64,000 nt of DNA from assembly GCF_012910805.1 (NCBI RefSeq), contig NZ_WTVK01000030.1, forward strand, positions 1-64,000. The letters run 5' to 3'. This DNA comes from Aromatoleum evansii (lineage in GTDB: Bacteria > Pseudomonadota > Gammaproteobacteria > Burkholderiales > Rhodocyclaceae). Under the pieces are notes generated by a model, which ran no database searches, had not been told where the DNA came from, and saw nothing but the letters and a program-made list of their open reading frames with translations. The position numbers were made by a program, and so were the translations under genes. This document shows positions 52,535 through 64,000 of the stretch, one piece after another. Positions within the stretch are counted from its first letter, which is position 1. The number at the start of each line of letters is the position of its first letter.

Positions 52535-52999
52535 ATGAACACGACAAACACGGCTTCCGCGGCCGACTTCACCCTGCCCGCGACCGGCGGCGCGAGCATC
52601 ACCCTCTCGGCCCTGCGCGGGCGCAAGCTCGTGCTGTACTTCTACCCGAAGGACAACACACCCGGCTGCACCAACGAAACCGCCGACTTCCGCGACCACC
52701 ACACGGCATTCCAGGCCGCCGGCTGCGAGGTGTTTGGCATTTCGCGCGACAGCCTGAAGTCGCACGAGAACTTCAAGGCCAAGCTCGGCCTTCCCTTCGA
52801 GCTGATCTCCGATCCCGAGGAAGTTGCCTGCAACGCCTTCGGCGTCATCAAGATGAAAAACATGTATGGGAAACAGGTGCGCGGCATCGAGCGCAGCACC
52901 TTCGTCATCGACGCCGACGGCGTTGTGCGCCGCGAGTGGCGCGGCGTCAAGGTGGCCGGCCATGCGCAGGAAGTGCTGGATTTCGTGAACAGCCTGTAA
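52535..52999 (+). CDS. bcp: Thioredoxin-dependent peroxiredoxin (Bcp/PrxQ)
   Basis: The 154-residue thiol peroxidase reduces hydroperoxides. The peroxidatic Cys is in KDNTPGCTNETADFRD and the resolving Cys five residues after it is replaced (T-N-E-T-A), so a later Cys in AAGCEVFGIS may resolve. VLYFYPKDN and GIERSTFVIDADGVVRREW are typical. It precedes phoH by 40 bases. AACGGAGAG stands before the ATG. Confidence 0.92.
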   Translation: MNTTNTASAADFTLPATGGASITLSALRGRKLVLYFYPKDNTPGCTNETADFRDHHTAFQAAGCEVFGISRDSLKSHENFKAKLGLPFELISDPEEVACNAFGVIKMKNMYGKQVRGIERSTFVIDADGVVRREWRGVKVAGHAQEVLDFVNSL

Positions 53000-53039
53000 C
53001 TCCCCCGTTCAACCTGACGACCCGAGCTTCAACCACGCC

Positions 53040-54446
53040 ATGACCAAACGCGCGCCCCGCAGCCGGAACACCAAGCTCTTCGTCCTCGACACCAACGTGC
53101 TGATGCACGATCCCACCAGCCTGTTCCGCTTCGAGGAGCACGACGTGTTCGTGCCGATCATGACGCTGGAGGAACTGGACAACAACAAGAAGGGCATGTC
53201 CGAAGTCGCCCGCAACGCGCGCCAGGCGAGCCGCACGATGGACGAGATCGTGAGCTCCTGCCCGGCGGACATCGCCGACGGCATCGACCTCAAGGCGCCC
53301 TCGCGGGAGCTTGCGACGGGCAAGCTCTTCCTGCAAACAGAGGCGATCAACCTGGCCCTGCCGGCGGCCCTGCCGACCGCGAAGGGCGACAACCAGATCC
53401 TCGCCGTGGTGATGCATCTGGCCGAGCGCTTCCCCAAGCGGCCGGTGATCCTGGTGTCGAAGGACATCAACATGCGCATCAAGGCCCGCGCGCTGGGCCT
53501 CGACGCGCAGGACTACTTCAACGACAAGGTGCTGGAGGATACCGACCTCCTCTACACCGGCTGGCGCGAACTGCCGGCGGACTTCTGGGACACCCATGGC
53601 AAGGGGATGGAGTCCTGGAAGGAGGAAGGACGGACCTACTACCGCATCAAGGGTCCCCTCGCGACGAGCATGATGGTCAACGAGTTCGTCTTCCAGGACG
53701 GAGAATCGCCGCTGCAGGCGTGGGTGAAGGGGCGGGACGGGCGCAGCGTCCTGATCGAGACGCTGGTCGACTACGCGCACAACAAGAACAACGTGTGGGG
53801 CATCACGGCGCGCAACCGCGAACAGAACTTCGCGCTGAACCTGCTGATGAATCCGGAAATCGACTTTGTCACCCTGCTCGGCCAGGCAGGCACCGGCAAG
53901 ACGCTGCTGACGCTCGCCGCCGCCCTGACGCAGGTGCTCGAAGCCAAGCGCTACTCCGAGATCATCATGACCCGCGTGACCGTTCCCGTCGGCGAGGACA
54001 TCGGTTTCCTGCCGGGCACGGAGGAAGAGAAGATGGCGCCGTGGATGGGCGCGCTCGAGGACAACCTCGACGTGCTCAACGGCACGACGGGCGAAGGCGG
54101 CGACTGGGGCCGCGCAGCGACACGCGACCTGATCCGCTCGCGCATCAAGATCAAGAGCCTGAACTTCATGCGCGGACGCACCTTCATCAACAAGTTCCTG
54201 ATCATCGACGAGGCGCAGAACCTGACGCCCAAGCAGATGAAGACGCTGATCACGCGCGCCGGCCCCGGCACCAAGGTGGTGTGCCTCGGCAACATCGCGC
54301 AGATCGATACGCCCTACCTCACCGAAGGCAGCTCCGGTCTCACCTTCGTCGTCGACCGCTTCAAGGACTGGCCGCACTCCGGCCACATCACCCTGCAACG
54401 CGGCGAGCGCTCGCGCCTGGCCGACCACGCCGCCGAAGTGCTCTGA
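53040..54446 (+). CDS. PhoH-family protein with N-terminal PIN domain
   Basis: The 468-residue protein combines a PIN nuclease fold (KLFVLDTNVLMHDP, then DNQILAVVMHLA and LVSKDINMRIKARALG) with a PhoH ATPase (LLGQAGTGKTLLTLAAAL, IIDEAQNLTPKQMKTLITRAG and VVCLGNIAQIDTPYL). Such PIN-PhoH proteins have RNA helicase and RNase activity in other bacteria. The acidic PIN residues Asp18 and nearby are present. It lies in the same direction as bcp and may share its transcript. Confidence 0.92.
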   Translation: MTKRAPRSRNTKLFVLDTNVLMHDPTSLFRFEEHDVFVPIMTLEELDNNKKGMSEVARNARQASRTMDEIVSSCPADIADGIDLKAPSRELATGKLFLQTEAINLALPAALPTAKGDNQILAVVMHLAERFPKRPVILVSKDINMRIKARALGLDAQDYFNDKVLEDTDLLYTGWRELPADFWDTHGKGMESWKEEGRTYYRIKGPLATSMMVNEFVFQDGESPLQAWVKGRDGRSVLIETLVDYAHNKNNVWGITARNREQNFALNLLMNPEIDFVTLLGQAGTGKTLLTLAAALTQVLEAKRYSEIIMTRVTVPVGEDIGFLPGTEEEKMAPWMGALEDNLDVLNGTTGEGGDWGRAATRDLIRSRIKIKSLNFMRGRTFINKFLIIDEAQNLTPKQMKTLITRAGPGTKVVCLGNIAQIDTPYLTEGSSGLTFVVDRFKDWPHSGHITLQRGERSRLADHAAEVL

Positions 54447-54518
54447 CACCAGCCGGGGCGGGGCATCCGCCCGCCCCCGTCGATACCCACACGCCACGCA
54501 TGGAATTTGCCCTGGATC

Positions 54519-54536
54519 ATCCCGGCCAGCCGGGAT
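54519..54536. promoter_or_regulatory. Palindrome just upstream of the -10 box
   Basis: ATCCCGGC-CA-GCCGGGAT has perfect 8-base arms and ends 6 bases before the TATAAT hexamer at 54543-54548. It covers the -35 position, so a protein bound there could block the promoter. Confidence 0.4.
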
Positions 54537-54542
54537 GCATCC

Positions 54543-54548
54543 TATAAT
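54543..54548 (+). promoter_or_regulatory. -10 box of the CBS/DUF294 operon
   Basis: A perfect TATAAT, 30 bases before the ATG at 54578. The -35 position holds TCCCGG inside the palindrome, so an activator or weak promoter is likely. Confidence 0.5.
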
Positions 54549-54577
54549 GCGCAGGTTTTTTGCCTGCAAAAGCCCTC

Positions 54578-56476
54578 ATGCCCGCTGCCGCCTCGGAAAT
54601 GCTGGTCGGAGCCAGTTCGGACTTCCTCACGCGCTTCTCCCCGTTCAACCGGATGGAGCCGGAGGCGCTCGGATTCCTCGCCGAGCGCGCGACCCTGGCC
54701 TTCCACTCACGCGGCAGCGAGATCCTGACCCCGGAGATGGGGCAGCCGACGCACTTCCACATCGTGCAGCGCGGCAAGGTGCAGGCCCGCCAGCTCGGCC
54801 CGACAAGCGTCACCGACTACGCCGCGATGACGCTCGGACCGGGCGAATGCTTCCCGATCGGCGCGATCTCCGCGCAGCGCCCCTCGACCAACGCCTATGT
54901 GGCCGTCGAGGACAGCTTCGTATTCCAGTTGCCGGCGGAAGACTTCCTCAAGCTCATGCAGATGAGCCCTGTCTTCCACGTCTTCTGCACCCAGTACATC
55001 GCCAGCCTGCTCAACCAGTCGCGCCAGCAGCTGCAGAGCACCTTCGCGCAGCGTGCCGCGGAACAGCAGACAATGACGACGCCGCTCGGCCAGCTGGTGA
55101 AGAAGGAGCCGATCTTCGTTGCGCCCGACAGCTCGATCCGCGCAGCGCTCGAGAAGATGTCGGAGATGCGCATCGGCTGCATGGTGATCGCCGACGCCGA
55201 GCACAAGCCGATCGGCATCCTCACGCAGAGCGACCTGCTGCCCCGCGTCGTGCTGCCGGGCATCGACCTCCAGCGCCCGATCTGCGACGTGATGACCGCG
55301 ACGCCGCACGTGATGTCCGCGTCCGATTCGGCCTACGATGCCGCCCTCGAGATGGCAACGCACGGCGTGCGCCATCTGCTGGTGGTCGATTCGGAGGGGC
55401 GGCTGAAGGGAGTGGTGTCGGAGCGCGACCTGTTCACGCTGCAGCGCATCGGCTTGCGCCAAGTCCGCTCCAGCATCGAAGGCGCGGACGACCTCGAAGC
55501 CCTGCAACGCGCCAGCCGCGACATCCGCCAGCTCGCGCTCAACCTCATCGCCCAGGGCATCGGGGCGGAGCAACTGACGCAATTCATCTCGGCGCTCAAC
55601 GATGCGCTGACCTGCCGCATCATCGACCTCGCGCGCGCGCGACACGAGCTTTACGGCATCGACTACGCCTGGCTGGCCTTCGGCTCGGAAGGCCGCCACG
55701 AGCAGACCCTGTCCTCCGACCAGGACAACGGCATCATCTATGTCTGCCCCGAAGGCGCGGACCAGGACGCGCTGAAGAACCGCCTGCTGGCCTGCGCGAA
55801 AGAGGTGAACGAGAACCTCGCCGCCTGCGGCTTCCCGCTGTGCAAGGGGAACATCATGGCGAGCAACCCCGAGCTGTGCCTCACGCTCGAGGAATGGAAG
55901 GGACGCTTCGGCGACTGGATCCGCGAACCGGACCCGCAAGCCCTGCTCAATGCGACGATCTTCTTCGACTACCGTGTGCTGTGCGGAAATGAGCGCCTCG
56001 GCGACCAGCTGCGCGCGTGGCTCAACCGCACCGCCAAGGCCTATTCCAATTTCCTACGCCTGATGGCGTCGAATGCGCTGCAGGTCGCGCCGCCACTCGG
56101 GCGCATCCGCGATTTCGTCGTCGAGGAAGACGGCACCATCGATCTGAAGAAGTCGGGGGCACGCCTGTTCGTCGACGTCGCGCGCATCCTCGCGCTGCGC
56201 GCCGACGTCGCCTCGAGCAGCACCGTGCAGCGCCTGCGTCAGGCGGGCACCCGCATGGGCATGCCGGCCGAGGAGATCGCCGCGCTGATCGACGGCTTCC
56301 ACTTCATCCAGCTGCTGCGCCTGCGCTCGCAGCACCTCGACACCGAACACGACGCCCCGGGTGACAATCGCATCAACCCGGACGCACTCAACGAACTCGA
56401 CCGGCGCATCCTCAAGGAAGCGTTCCGGCAGGCCCGCAAGCTGCAACTGCGGCTGAAGCTCGACTACCAGCTATGA
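54578..56476 (+). CDS. cNMP-binding/CBS/DUF294 putative nucleotidyltransferase
   Basis: The 632-residue protein has a cyclic-nucleotide-binding-like domain (about 15-140, TLAFHSRGSEILTPEMG), two CBS domains (about 165-295, KKEPIFVAPDSSIRAALEKM and DVMTATPHVMSASDSAYDAA), a DUF294 nucleotidyltransferase domain with AWLAFGSEGRHEQTLSSDQD (both acidic residues present) and a DUF294_C domain. The N-terminal modules probably sense nucleotides and tune the transferase; the target is unknown. The ATG at 54578 is chosen over a TTG at 54560. Its stop overlaps the start of the DnaQ-fold gene (ATGA), so they are co-translated and may act together. Confidence 0.88.
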   Translation: MPAAASEMLVGASSDFLTRFSPFNRMEPEALGFLAERATLAFHSRGSEILTPEMGQPTHFHIVQRGKVQARQLGPTSVTDYAAMTLGPGECFPIGAISAQRPSTNAYVAVEDSFVFQLPAEDFLKLMQMSPVFHVFCTQYIASLLNQSRQQLQSTFAQRAAEQQTMTTPLGQLVKKEPIFVAPDSSIRAALEKMSEMRIGCMVIADAEHKPIGILTQSDLLPRVVLPGIDLQRPICDVMTATPHVMSASDSAYDAALEMATHGVRHLLVVDSEGRLKGVVSERDLFTLQRIGLRQVRSSIEGADDLEALQRASRDIRQLALNLIAQGIGAEQLTQFISALNDALTCRIIDLARARHELYGIDYAWLAFGSEGRHEQTLSSDQDNGIIYVCPEGADQDALKNRLLACAKEVNENLAACGFPLCKGNIMASNPELCLTLEEWKGRFGDWIREPDPQALLNATIFFDYRVLCGNERLGDQLRAWLNRTAKAYSNFLRLMASNALQVAPPLGRIRDFVVEEDGTIDLKKSGARLFVDVARILALRADVASSSTVQRLRQAGTRMGMPAEEIAALIDGFHFIQLLRLRSQHLDTEHDAPGDNRINPDALNELDRRILKEAFRQARKLQLRLKLDYQL

Positions 56477-57117
56477 ACTGGCTCACCCGCCTGCTCAGCA
56501 ACCGCACGGACACGGCCACGCTCGACGTCGCGCTGCGCGACGCCATTGCGAACTGGGAGGCGCTTGCCGCACCGGACTTGGGTACTGCCCACTTCGAGAC
56601 CCGCTACGTCGTCATCAACACCGAAGCGAGCGGACTGGACCTGGACAAGGACCGCCTGCTCGCAGTCGCCGCGATCGCGATCGACCGCGAACACCTCTCG
56701 CCGCACGACAGCTACTACGCGCCGCTGGAACCCGATGCGGCAACCGCGCTGACGAACCTGCTGACGTTTGCCGGCAAGGGCCCGGTCGTGGTCTTCAACG
56801 CGTCGTTCAACCGCAGCCTGCTCGAACGCGCGCTAGACGAGCACCTCCGCCTTACCCCGGACTGGACCTGGCTGGATCTGCACTGGATCCTGCCCGCCCT
56901 CTACGACGAACACATCGACAGACCGGCCCGCCTTGGCGACTGGATGAAGGCCTTCGGCATCGAGACCTTCCAGCGCCACCACGCGCTGGGCGACGCCTGG
57001 GCGATTGCACAGCTGATGCTGGCCGCACAGGCGCGCGCACGCACTCTCGGTCTGAACACCCCACGCAGCCTGGCGGATCTGGAACACAGCCGTCGACAAC
57101 TGAGGCGCCACGGATGA
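56473..57117 (+). CDS. DnaQ-fold 3'-5' exonuclease-like protein with substituted catalytic residues
   Basis: The 214-residue protein has the DEDDh exonuclease layout, but two of the acidic motifs are changed. Motif I reads VVINTEASGLD, where the first Asp of D-x-E is Asn49 (codon AAC). Motif II reads VFNASFNRSLL, where the Asp is Asn113 (AAC). Motif III HHALGDA (His169, Asp174) is intact. Glu51 remains. With two metal-binding Asp residues missing it is probably catalytically dead or very weak and may serve as a nucleic-acid or nucleotide binder. It overlaps both neighbours by 4 bases, so it is held in a tight operon. Confidence 0.82.
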   Translation: MNWLTRLLSNRTDTATLDVALRDAIANWEALAAPDLGTAHFETRYVVINTEASGLDLDKDRLLAVAAIAIDREHLSPHDSYYAPLEPDAATALTNLLTFAGKGPVVVFNASFNRSLLERALDEHLRLTPDWTWLDLHWILPALYDEHIDRPARLGDWMKAFGIETFQRHHALGDAWAIAQLMLAAQARARTLGLNTPRSLADLEHSRRQLRRHG

Positions 57118-57692
57118 ATCGTTATTCTCCCGCACGACCCATGCATCAACGCCTGACAAGCCTTCTGATCATTTTTTTCGCCACAGCAACCCTGCTGATC
57201 ACGCCCCCAGCCGGCGCAGTCGAGACACCTGCATCCGCTGACCGGCCCACCGAGGAGTCCTCGTCGCTGGGCAGCTACGGTACGGCGGCGCAGAACCTCA
57301 TCAACCAGGGTATGGAGTACCTCGGGATCCGTTATCGCTTCGGCGGCAGCTCGCCCGAGACCGGCCTCGACTGCAGCGGACTCGTCCAGAACGTCTTTCG
57401 CAACGCCCTCGGCCTCGACCTGCCGCGCGCTGCGCGCGACATGGCCAAAGTCGGCGACAAGGTCGGCATCAAGGAACTCAAGCCGGGCGACCTGGTGTTC
57501 TTCAACACGATGCGCAAGGCTTTCTCGCATGTCGGCATCTACGTCGGCGACGGCCGTTTCCTGCACGCCCCTTCGAGCGGCGGCGAAGTGCGCATCGACG
57601 AGATGAGCCAGAGCTACTGGGCCAAGCGCTTCAACGGCGCGCGCCGTATGGTTCCGGAAGGCGGCGACCTGCATCTGCCACAGGCCAACTGA
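57114..57692 (+). CDS. NlpC/P60-family cell-wall peptidase
   Basis: The 192-residue protein has a signal peptide (LIIFFATATLLITPPAGAVE, cleaved near residue 36) and a C40 peptidase domain. The catalytic Cys is in GLDCSGLVQNVF, His in SHVGIYVGDG, and a third polar residue in FLHAPSSG. It would cut murein peptides in the periplasm, like Spr/MepS. No lipobox is seen. The ATG overlaps the stop of the DnaQ-fold gene, an unexpected operon partner. Confidence 0.9.
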   Translation: MNRYSPARPMHQRLTSLLIIFFATATLLITPPAGAVETPASADRPTEESSSLGSYGTAAQNLINQGMEYLGIRYRFGGSSPETGLDCSGLVQNVFRNALGLDLPRAARDMAKVGDKVGIKELKPGDLVFFNTMRKAFSHVGIYVGDGRFLHAPSSGGEVRIDEMSQSYWAKRFNGARRMVPEGGDLHLPQAN

Positions 57693-57707
57693 ACTGCACG
57701 TTCTCGA

Positions 57708-57726
57708 CCGCTTGCGAAAGCGGCGG
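57708..57726 (+). terminator. Hairpin after the NlpC/P60 gene
   Basis: ACCGCTT-GCGA-AAGCGGC forms a 6-7 bp stem about 15 bases after the stop. It has no T-run. The rest of the gap to 57893 shows no gene. Confidence 0.35.
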
Positions 57727-57893
57727 GGCATCCCAAGCACGGACCCTCCACGAGGGCGATAGCGGCCCCGCATGATCAACAGCGGATTCGGCCTGCGTCC
57801 GATCTGCAAGGAAGAGGTTGACGGGAAGTCCCTTGGGGATCAACTTACGGCCGGACTTGCACCCGCAGGAGTGCGCCCATGCTGGGCGCACAC

Positions 57894-57926
57894 GAAAAAA
57901 AACCGCCCGCCTTGCGGCGAGCGGTT
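57894..57926 (-). terminator. Terminator of icd
   Basis: On the minus strand AACCGCTCGCC-GCAA-GGCGGGCGGTT is followed by a long T-run. It is 43 bases after the icd stop. Confidence 0.8.
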
Positions 57927-57968
57927 CTCGTCGGGTTGGATATTCGAGCCTGGCTCGAAATCGGTGGC

Positions 57969-59213
<1,245 letters not shown>

Positions 59214-59448
59214 GCCTACTCCCTCTTCGTGTGGATGTGTCTCGCTCTATTCAGCTCGTCGCTGAAAACCCTTGGCTTGCAGCTGGGGGGCATCTCGCAG
59301 GCCGGCCACCGAATCGCCCTGCCACGCGGACAAACCGCCCCAATCCAGCTGCCGATTATGGCGCAAAACCGCGCGGCACGTCCCGCAGGGCGGGTGATCA
59401 CGTGCACGTCATGCTGCGCCGGCGCGGCATCCGCGGATGCCGAAGGCA

Positions 59449-59479
59449 AAAAAAAACCAGCGCAGTGCGCTGGTTTTTT
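59449..59479. terminator. Bidirectional terminator between the two isocitrate dehydrogenase genes
   Basis: AAAAAACCAGCGCA and TGCGCTGGTTTTTT form a near-perfect palindrome with T-runs on both strands. It ends 48 bases after the stop of the upstream gene. The rest of 59214-59526 is icd promoter region with no gene. Confidence 0.85.
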
Positions 59480-59526
59480 CGCAGTGCCGGCCCGCCCGCT
59501 CGGGGCATGGCCGGCGCAAGCCGCCG

Positions 59527-61764
<2,238 letters not shown>

Positions 61765-61925
61765 GCATTTCTCCCGGATTATTTCTATTTGGCGCGAAGC
61801 CAGGCCGACCCTTGAACCGACCGAAGTACGCCCCTTCACTGGGGGATCGCACCCGGACCATTTAAGACAGTTGGTGATTATAAACCTGCCCCGCCAGCAG
61901 TTTGTCGCAAATCCGATAAAACAGG

Positions 61926-61937
61926 TCTTATATAAGA
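61926..61937. promoter_or_regulatory. TCTTATATAAGA palindrome, candidate operator
   Basis: A perfect 12-bp palindrome, within AGGTCTTATATAAGATAA, about 160 bases from either start. From memory it resembles sites of GntR-family regulators of central metabolism in Betaproteobacteria, but I cannot verify this. Confidence 0.4.
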
Positions 61938-62028
61938 TAAAAGATGTTTCAGATGCCTAACACACCGGACCAACACCAGCCGTTCCTGCCCGGGATTCGG
62001 CACGACGATGGCGCGGATTGACGGCCGC

Positions 62029-62038
62029 GCTAGAATCG
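62029..62038 (+). promoter_or_regulatory. -10 box of aceK
   Basis: GCTAGAATCG, about 50 bases before the aceK ATG. TTGACG lies only 7 bases before TAGAAT, too close for a -35. Confidence 0.4.
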
Positions 62039-62086
62039 AGGGCAGTTGTCCTGTTGCCACGCGGTGATCACCGTGACGAGGTAGCC

Positions 62087-63856
62087 ATGGAAGCTCCGAC
62101 GGGAGAAAACGTCCTTGCCCAGTCGATCGCGCAGGCCCTGATCGAGGGCTTCAACAAGCACTACCGCATCTTCCGCGAGACCTCCCGGCGCGCGAAGGAG
62201 AGCTTCGAGGCAGCCGAATGGCAGGCGCAGCTCGCCGCGGTGCGCGACCGCGTGCAGTTCTACGACGACCGCGTCGAAGAGACGGTACGCCGCCTGCACG
62301 AGGAGTTCGATGCCGACTCCGTCGATGACGACACCTGGCAGCAGGCCAAGCTCCACTACATCGGCATCCTCATCCGCCACAAGCAGCCGGAGCTCGCCGA
62401 GACCTTCTTCAATTCGGTGTGCTGCAAGATCCTGCACCGCACCTACTTCAACAACGACTACCTGTTCGCGCGCCCGGCCATCTCCACCGAATACATGGAA
62501 TCCTACCCGCCGGTGTACAGCAGCTACTACCCGCGCGATGTCGGCCTGCGCGCGACCGTGCGCCGCATCGTCGAAGACTTCGACTGGCAGCGCCCGTTCG
62601 AGGACCTCGACCGCGACATCGACCTGATCCTGCACACGGTGCACCGCCATCTCGGCGAGTGGCCGGACATGGAGGTCAACTGCCAGATCCAGGTCCTGTA
62701 CTCGGCCTTCTACCGCAACAAGACCGCCTACATCATCGGCAAGGGCATCAACGGCTACCAGGAATACCCGTTCGCGATCGCCGTACGTCACAACGCCTCG
62801 GGACGGCTCGAGATCGACACCATCCTGCTCGACCCGTGGCGCATCTCGGTGCTGTTCTCGCTGTCCCGCGCCTACTTCCTCGTCGACATGGAAGTACCGT
62901 CAGGCTACGTCCAGTTCCTGCGCTCGATCATGCCCAACAAGCACCGCTCGGAGCTCTACACCATGCTGGGGCTGGGCAAGCAGGGCAAGACGATGTTCTT
63001 CCGCGACCTCATCGCGCACCTGCGCCACTCCAACGACCAGTTCGTGATCGCGCCGGGCATCCGCGGCATGGTGATGCTCGTCTTCACGCTGCCCTCGTAC
63101 CCATACGTTTTCAAGGTCATCAAGGACGTGTTCGGTTCCGCGAAGAACACGGACCGCACGACCATCAAGCGCAAGTACCTGATGGTCAAGCGTGTCGACC
63201 GCGTGGGCCGGATGGCCGACACGCTGGAGTTCTCCAACGCGGCCCTGCCGCTGGCGCGCTTCCATCCCGAACTGCTCGAGGAGCTGCGCACCCTGGCACC
63301 GACGACCTACGAGATCGACGGCGATTCGGTGATCATCAAGCACCTGTACATCGAACGCCGCATGACCCCCCTCAACATCTACCTTGAGCGCTCCAGCGAC
63401 GAGCAGGTGGAAGACGCGGTGCGCGAGTACGGCAACGCGATCCGGGAGATGGCGACGGCGAACATCTTCCCGGGCGACATGCTGTGGAAGAACTTCGGCG
63501 TCACGCGCTACGGCCGGGTCGTGTTCTACGACTACGACGAGATCGAGTACATGACGGATATGAACTTCCGCCATATCCCGGAGGCGCCCTATCCGGAGAT
63601 GGAGATGTCGAGCGAGCCGTGGTACTCCGCCGGCCCGATGGACGTCTTCCCCGAGGAATTCGCGACCTTCCTGCTAGGCGCACCGCGCGTGCGCCAGGCC
63701 TTCCTGAAACACCACCGCGACCTGCTGACGCCGGCCTTCTGGCAGCGCACCCAGGCGTCGATCCGCAGCGGTCACGTCGAGGATTTCTTCCCTTACCCCG
63801 AAGAGCTGCGCTTCTGCCACCAGCACGCTGCGCAAGAGCGCAGCAGCGCCGCCTGA
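62087..63856 (+). CDS. aceK: Isocitrate dehydrogenase kinase/phosphatase
   Basis: The 589-residue enzyme switches the dimeric Icd off by phosphorylating its active-site Ser and on by removing the phosphate, steering isocitrate to the glyoxylate shunt. Motifs are VYSSYYPRDVGLRATVRRIV, APGIRGMVMLVFTLPSYPYV, YVFKVIKD with the ATP Lys, and DMLWKNFGVTRYGRVVFYDYDE. I chose ATG 62087 with GAGGT in front. aceBA is not here, unlike in E. coli. Confidence 0.95.
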   Translation: MEAPTGENVLAQSIAQALIEGFNKHYRIFRETSRRAKESFEAAEWQAQLAAVRDRVQFYDDRVEETVRRLHEEFDADSVDDDTWQQAKLHYIGILIRHKQPELAETFFNSVCCKILHRTYFNNDYLFARPAISTEYMESYPPVYSSYYPRDVGLRATVRRIVEDFDWQRPFEDLDRDIDLILHTVHRHLGEWPDMEVNCQIQVLYSAFYRNKTAYIIGKGINGYQEYPFAIAVRHNASGRLEIDTILLDPWRISVLFSLSRAYFLVDMEVPSGYVQFLRSIMPNKHRSELYTMLGLGKQGKTMFFRDLIAHLRHSNDQFVIAPGIRGMVMLVFTLPSYPYVFKVIKDVFGSAKNTDRTTIKRKYLMVKRVDRVGRMADTLEFSNAALPLARFHPELLEELRTLAPTTYEIDGDSVIIKHLYIERRMTPLNIYLERSSDEQVEDAVREYGNAIREMATANIFPGDMLWKNFGVTRYGRVVFYDYDEIEYMTDMNFRHIPEAPYPEMEMSSEPWYSAGPMDVFPEEFATFLLGAPRVRQAFLKHHRDLLTPAFWQRTQASIRSGHVEDFFPYPEELRFCHQHAAQERSSAA

Positions 63857-63858
63857 AG

Positions 63859-64000
63859 CTACGTGACGCGAATGGTGTCGCTGCGCGTACCGCCGAGGTT
63901 GTCGCGCCAGCTCACGACGATCTCGTCGCCCGGCGCACCGCCGGCGATGCTGAAGGCCAGATAGGGATTCGTCGACACCGAAGGACCGAAATCAGCCTCC
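63859..64000 (-). CDS. soxZ: SoxZ, sulphur-compound chelating protein (3' end only)
   Basis: The minus strand from the window edge to the TAG at 63859 encodes a 46-residue C-terminus containing NPYLAFSIAGGAPGDEIVVS and WRDNLGGTRSDTIRVT. This is the conserved end of SoxZ, which with SoxY carries the thiosulphate intermediate in the periplasm. The rest of the gene and probably the sox operon lie beyond the window. It is convergent with aceK, two bases from its stop. Confidence 0.82.
   Translation of the reverse strand, partial: EADFGPSVSTNPYLAFSIAGGAPGDEIVVSWRDNLGGTRSDTIRVT

Larger units (their letters stand above)
61765..62086. other. Divergent intergenic region icd2 / aceK
   Basis: This 322-base gap is AT-rich in its middle. 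It contains the palindrome TCTTATATAAGA at 61926-61937 and, near aceK, the box GCTAGAATCG. No gene is seen. Expression of both enzymes could be set from here. Confidence 0.5.

Overview
The window looks like a chromosomal segment of a GC-rich betaproteobacterium of the Rhodocyclales/Zoogloeaceae type (Aromatoleum, Azoarcus or Thauera). The evidence is an anaerobic-style aromatic catabolism locus (p-cresol methylhydroxylase cytochrome, tungsten-type aldehyde oxidoreductase, aryl-CoA ligase, aromatic-acid MFS and TRAP carriers), the housekeeping order tig-clpP-clpX-lon-hupB-tRNA, two unrelated isocitrate dehydrogenases beside aceK, and the end of a soxZ gene. Genus assignment is inference from gene content, not from a search.

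Positions 1-21.8 kb are a catabolic region split by mobile DNA. At the left edge, pchC (cytochrome subunit of p-cresol methylhydroxylase) and the Tat-signal start of the next gene lie on the minus strand behind a strong sigma-54 -24/-12 element and two dyads sharing CAGACAC. Beside them sits a chromosomal integron: an IntI-type integrase (630-1640) with a LexA-like box, an attI core, and an array of gene cassettes on the plus strand (1752 to about 6346) with four recognisable attC sites. Cassette products are a DUF457-like membrane protein, a small exported protein, a DUF4062 protein, a GIY-YIG/DUF4357-like protein, two small membrane proteins and a GNAT acetyltransferase. A complete IS21-family element (6434-8792) with a CCATG target duplication lies in the array tail. 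The catabolic region then resumes: a MarR regulator, a sigma-54 activator/aromatic-sensing histidine kinase pair, an aromatic-acid MFS permease, an aryl-CoA ligase, a DctMQP TRAP transporter and, divergently, an aldehyde:ferredoxin oxidoreductase that carries a fused MoaD-like C-terminus ending in Gly-Gly. Together these fit p-cresol to 4-hydroxybenzaldehyde to 4-hydroxybenzoate to 4-hydroxybenzoyl-CoA with dedicated uptake and sensing.

Positions 21.9-31.1 kb hold a tripartite RND efflux operon with a divergent TetR repressor and a clear operator, an ECF sigma factor without a neighbouring anti-sigma gene, peptide deformylase, a 56-residue acidic protein and AlkB. Positions 31.2-37.6 kb hold tRNA-Val(TAC), hupB, lon (with a near-consensus sigma-32 promoter), clpX, clpP and tig, all on the minus strand.

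Positions 37.8-64 kb are mainly housekeeping and stress genes: the prkA-yeaH-spoVR stress operon, nnr, an HD-GYP protein, an EamA exporter, nadC, the alaA-hom-thrC amino acid cluster, an Mth938-like protein, Bcp peroxiredoxin and PhoH. A tightly overlapping operon follows (CBS/DUF294 nucleotidyltransferase, a DnaQ-fold protein whose catalytic Asp residues are Asn, an NlpC/P60 peptidase), then dimeric icd, monomeric icd and divergent aceK, and finally the 3' end of soxZ.
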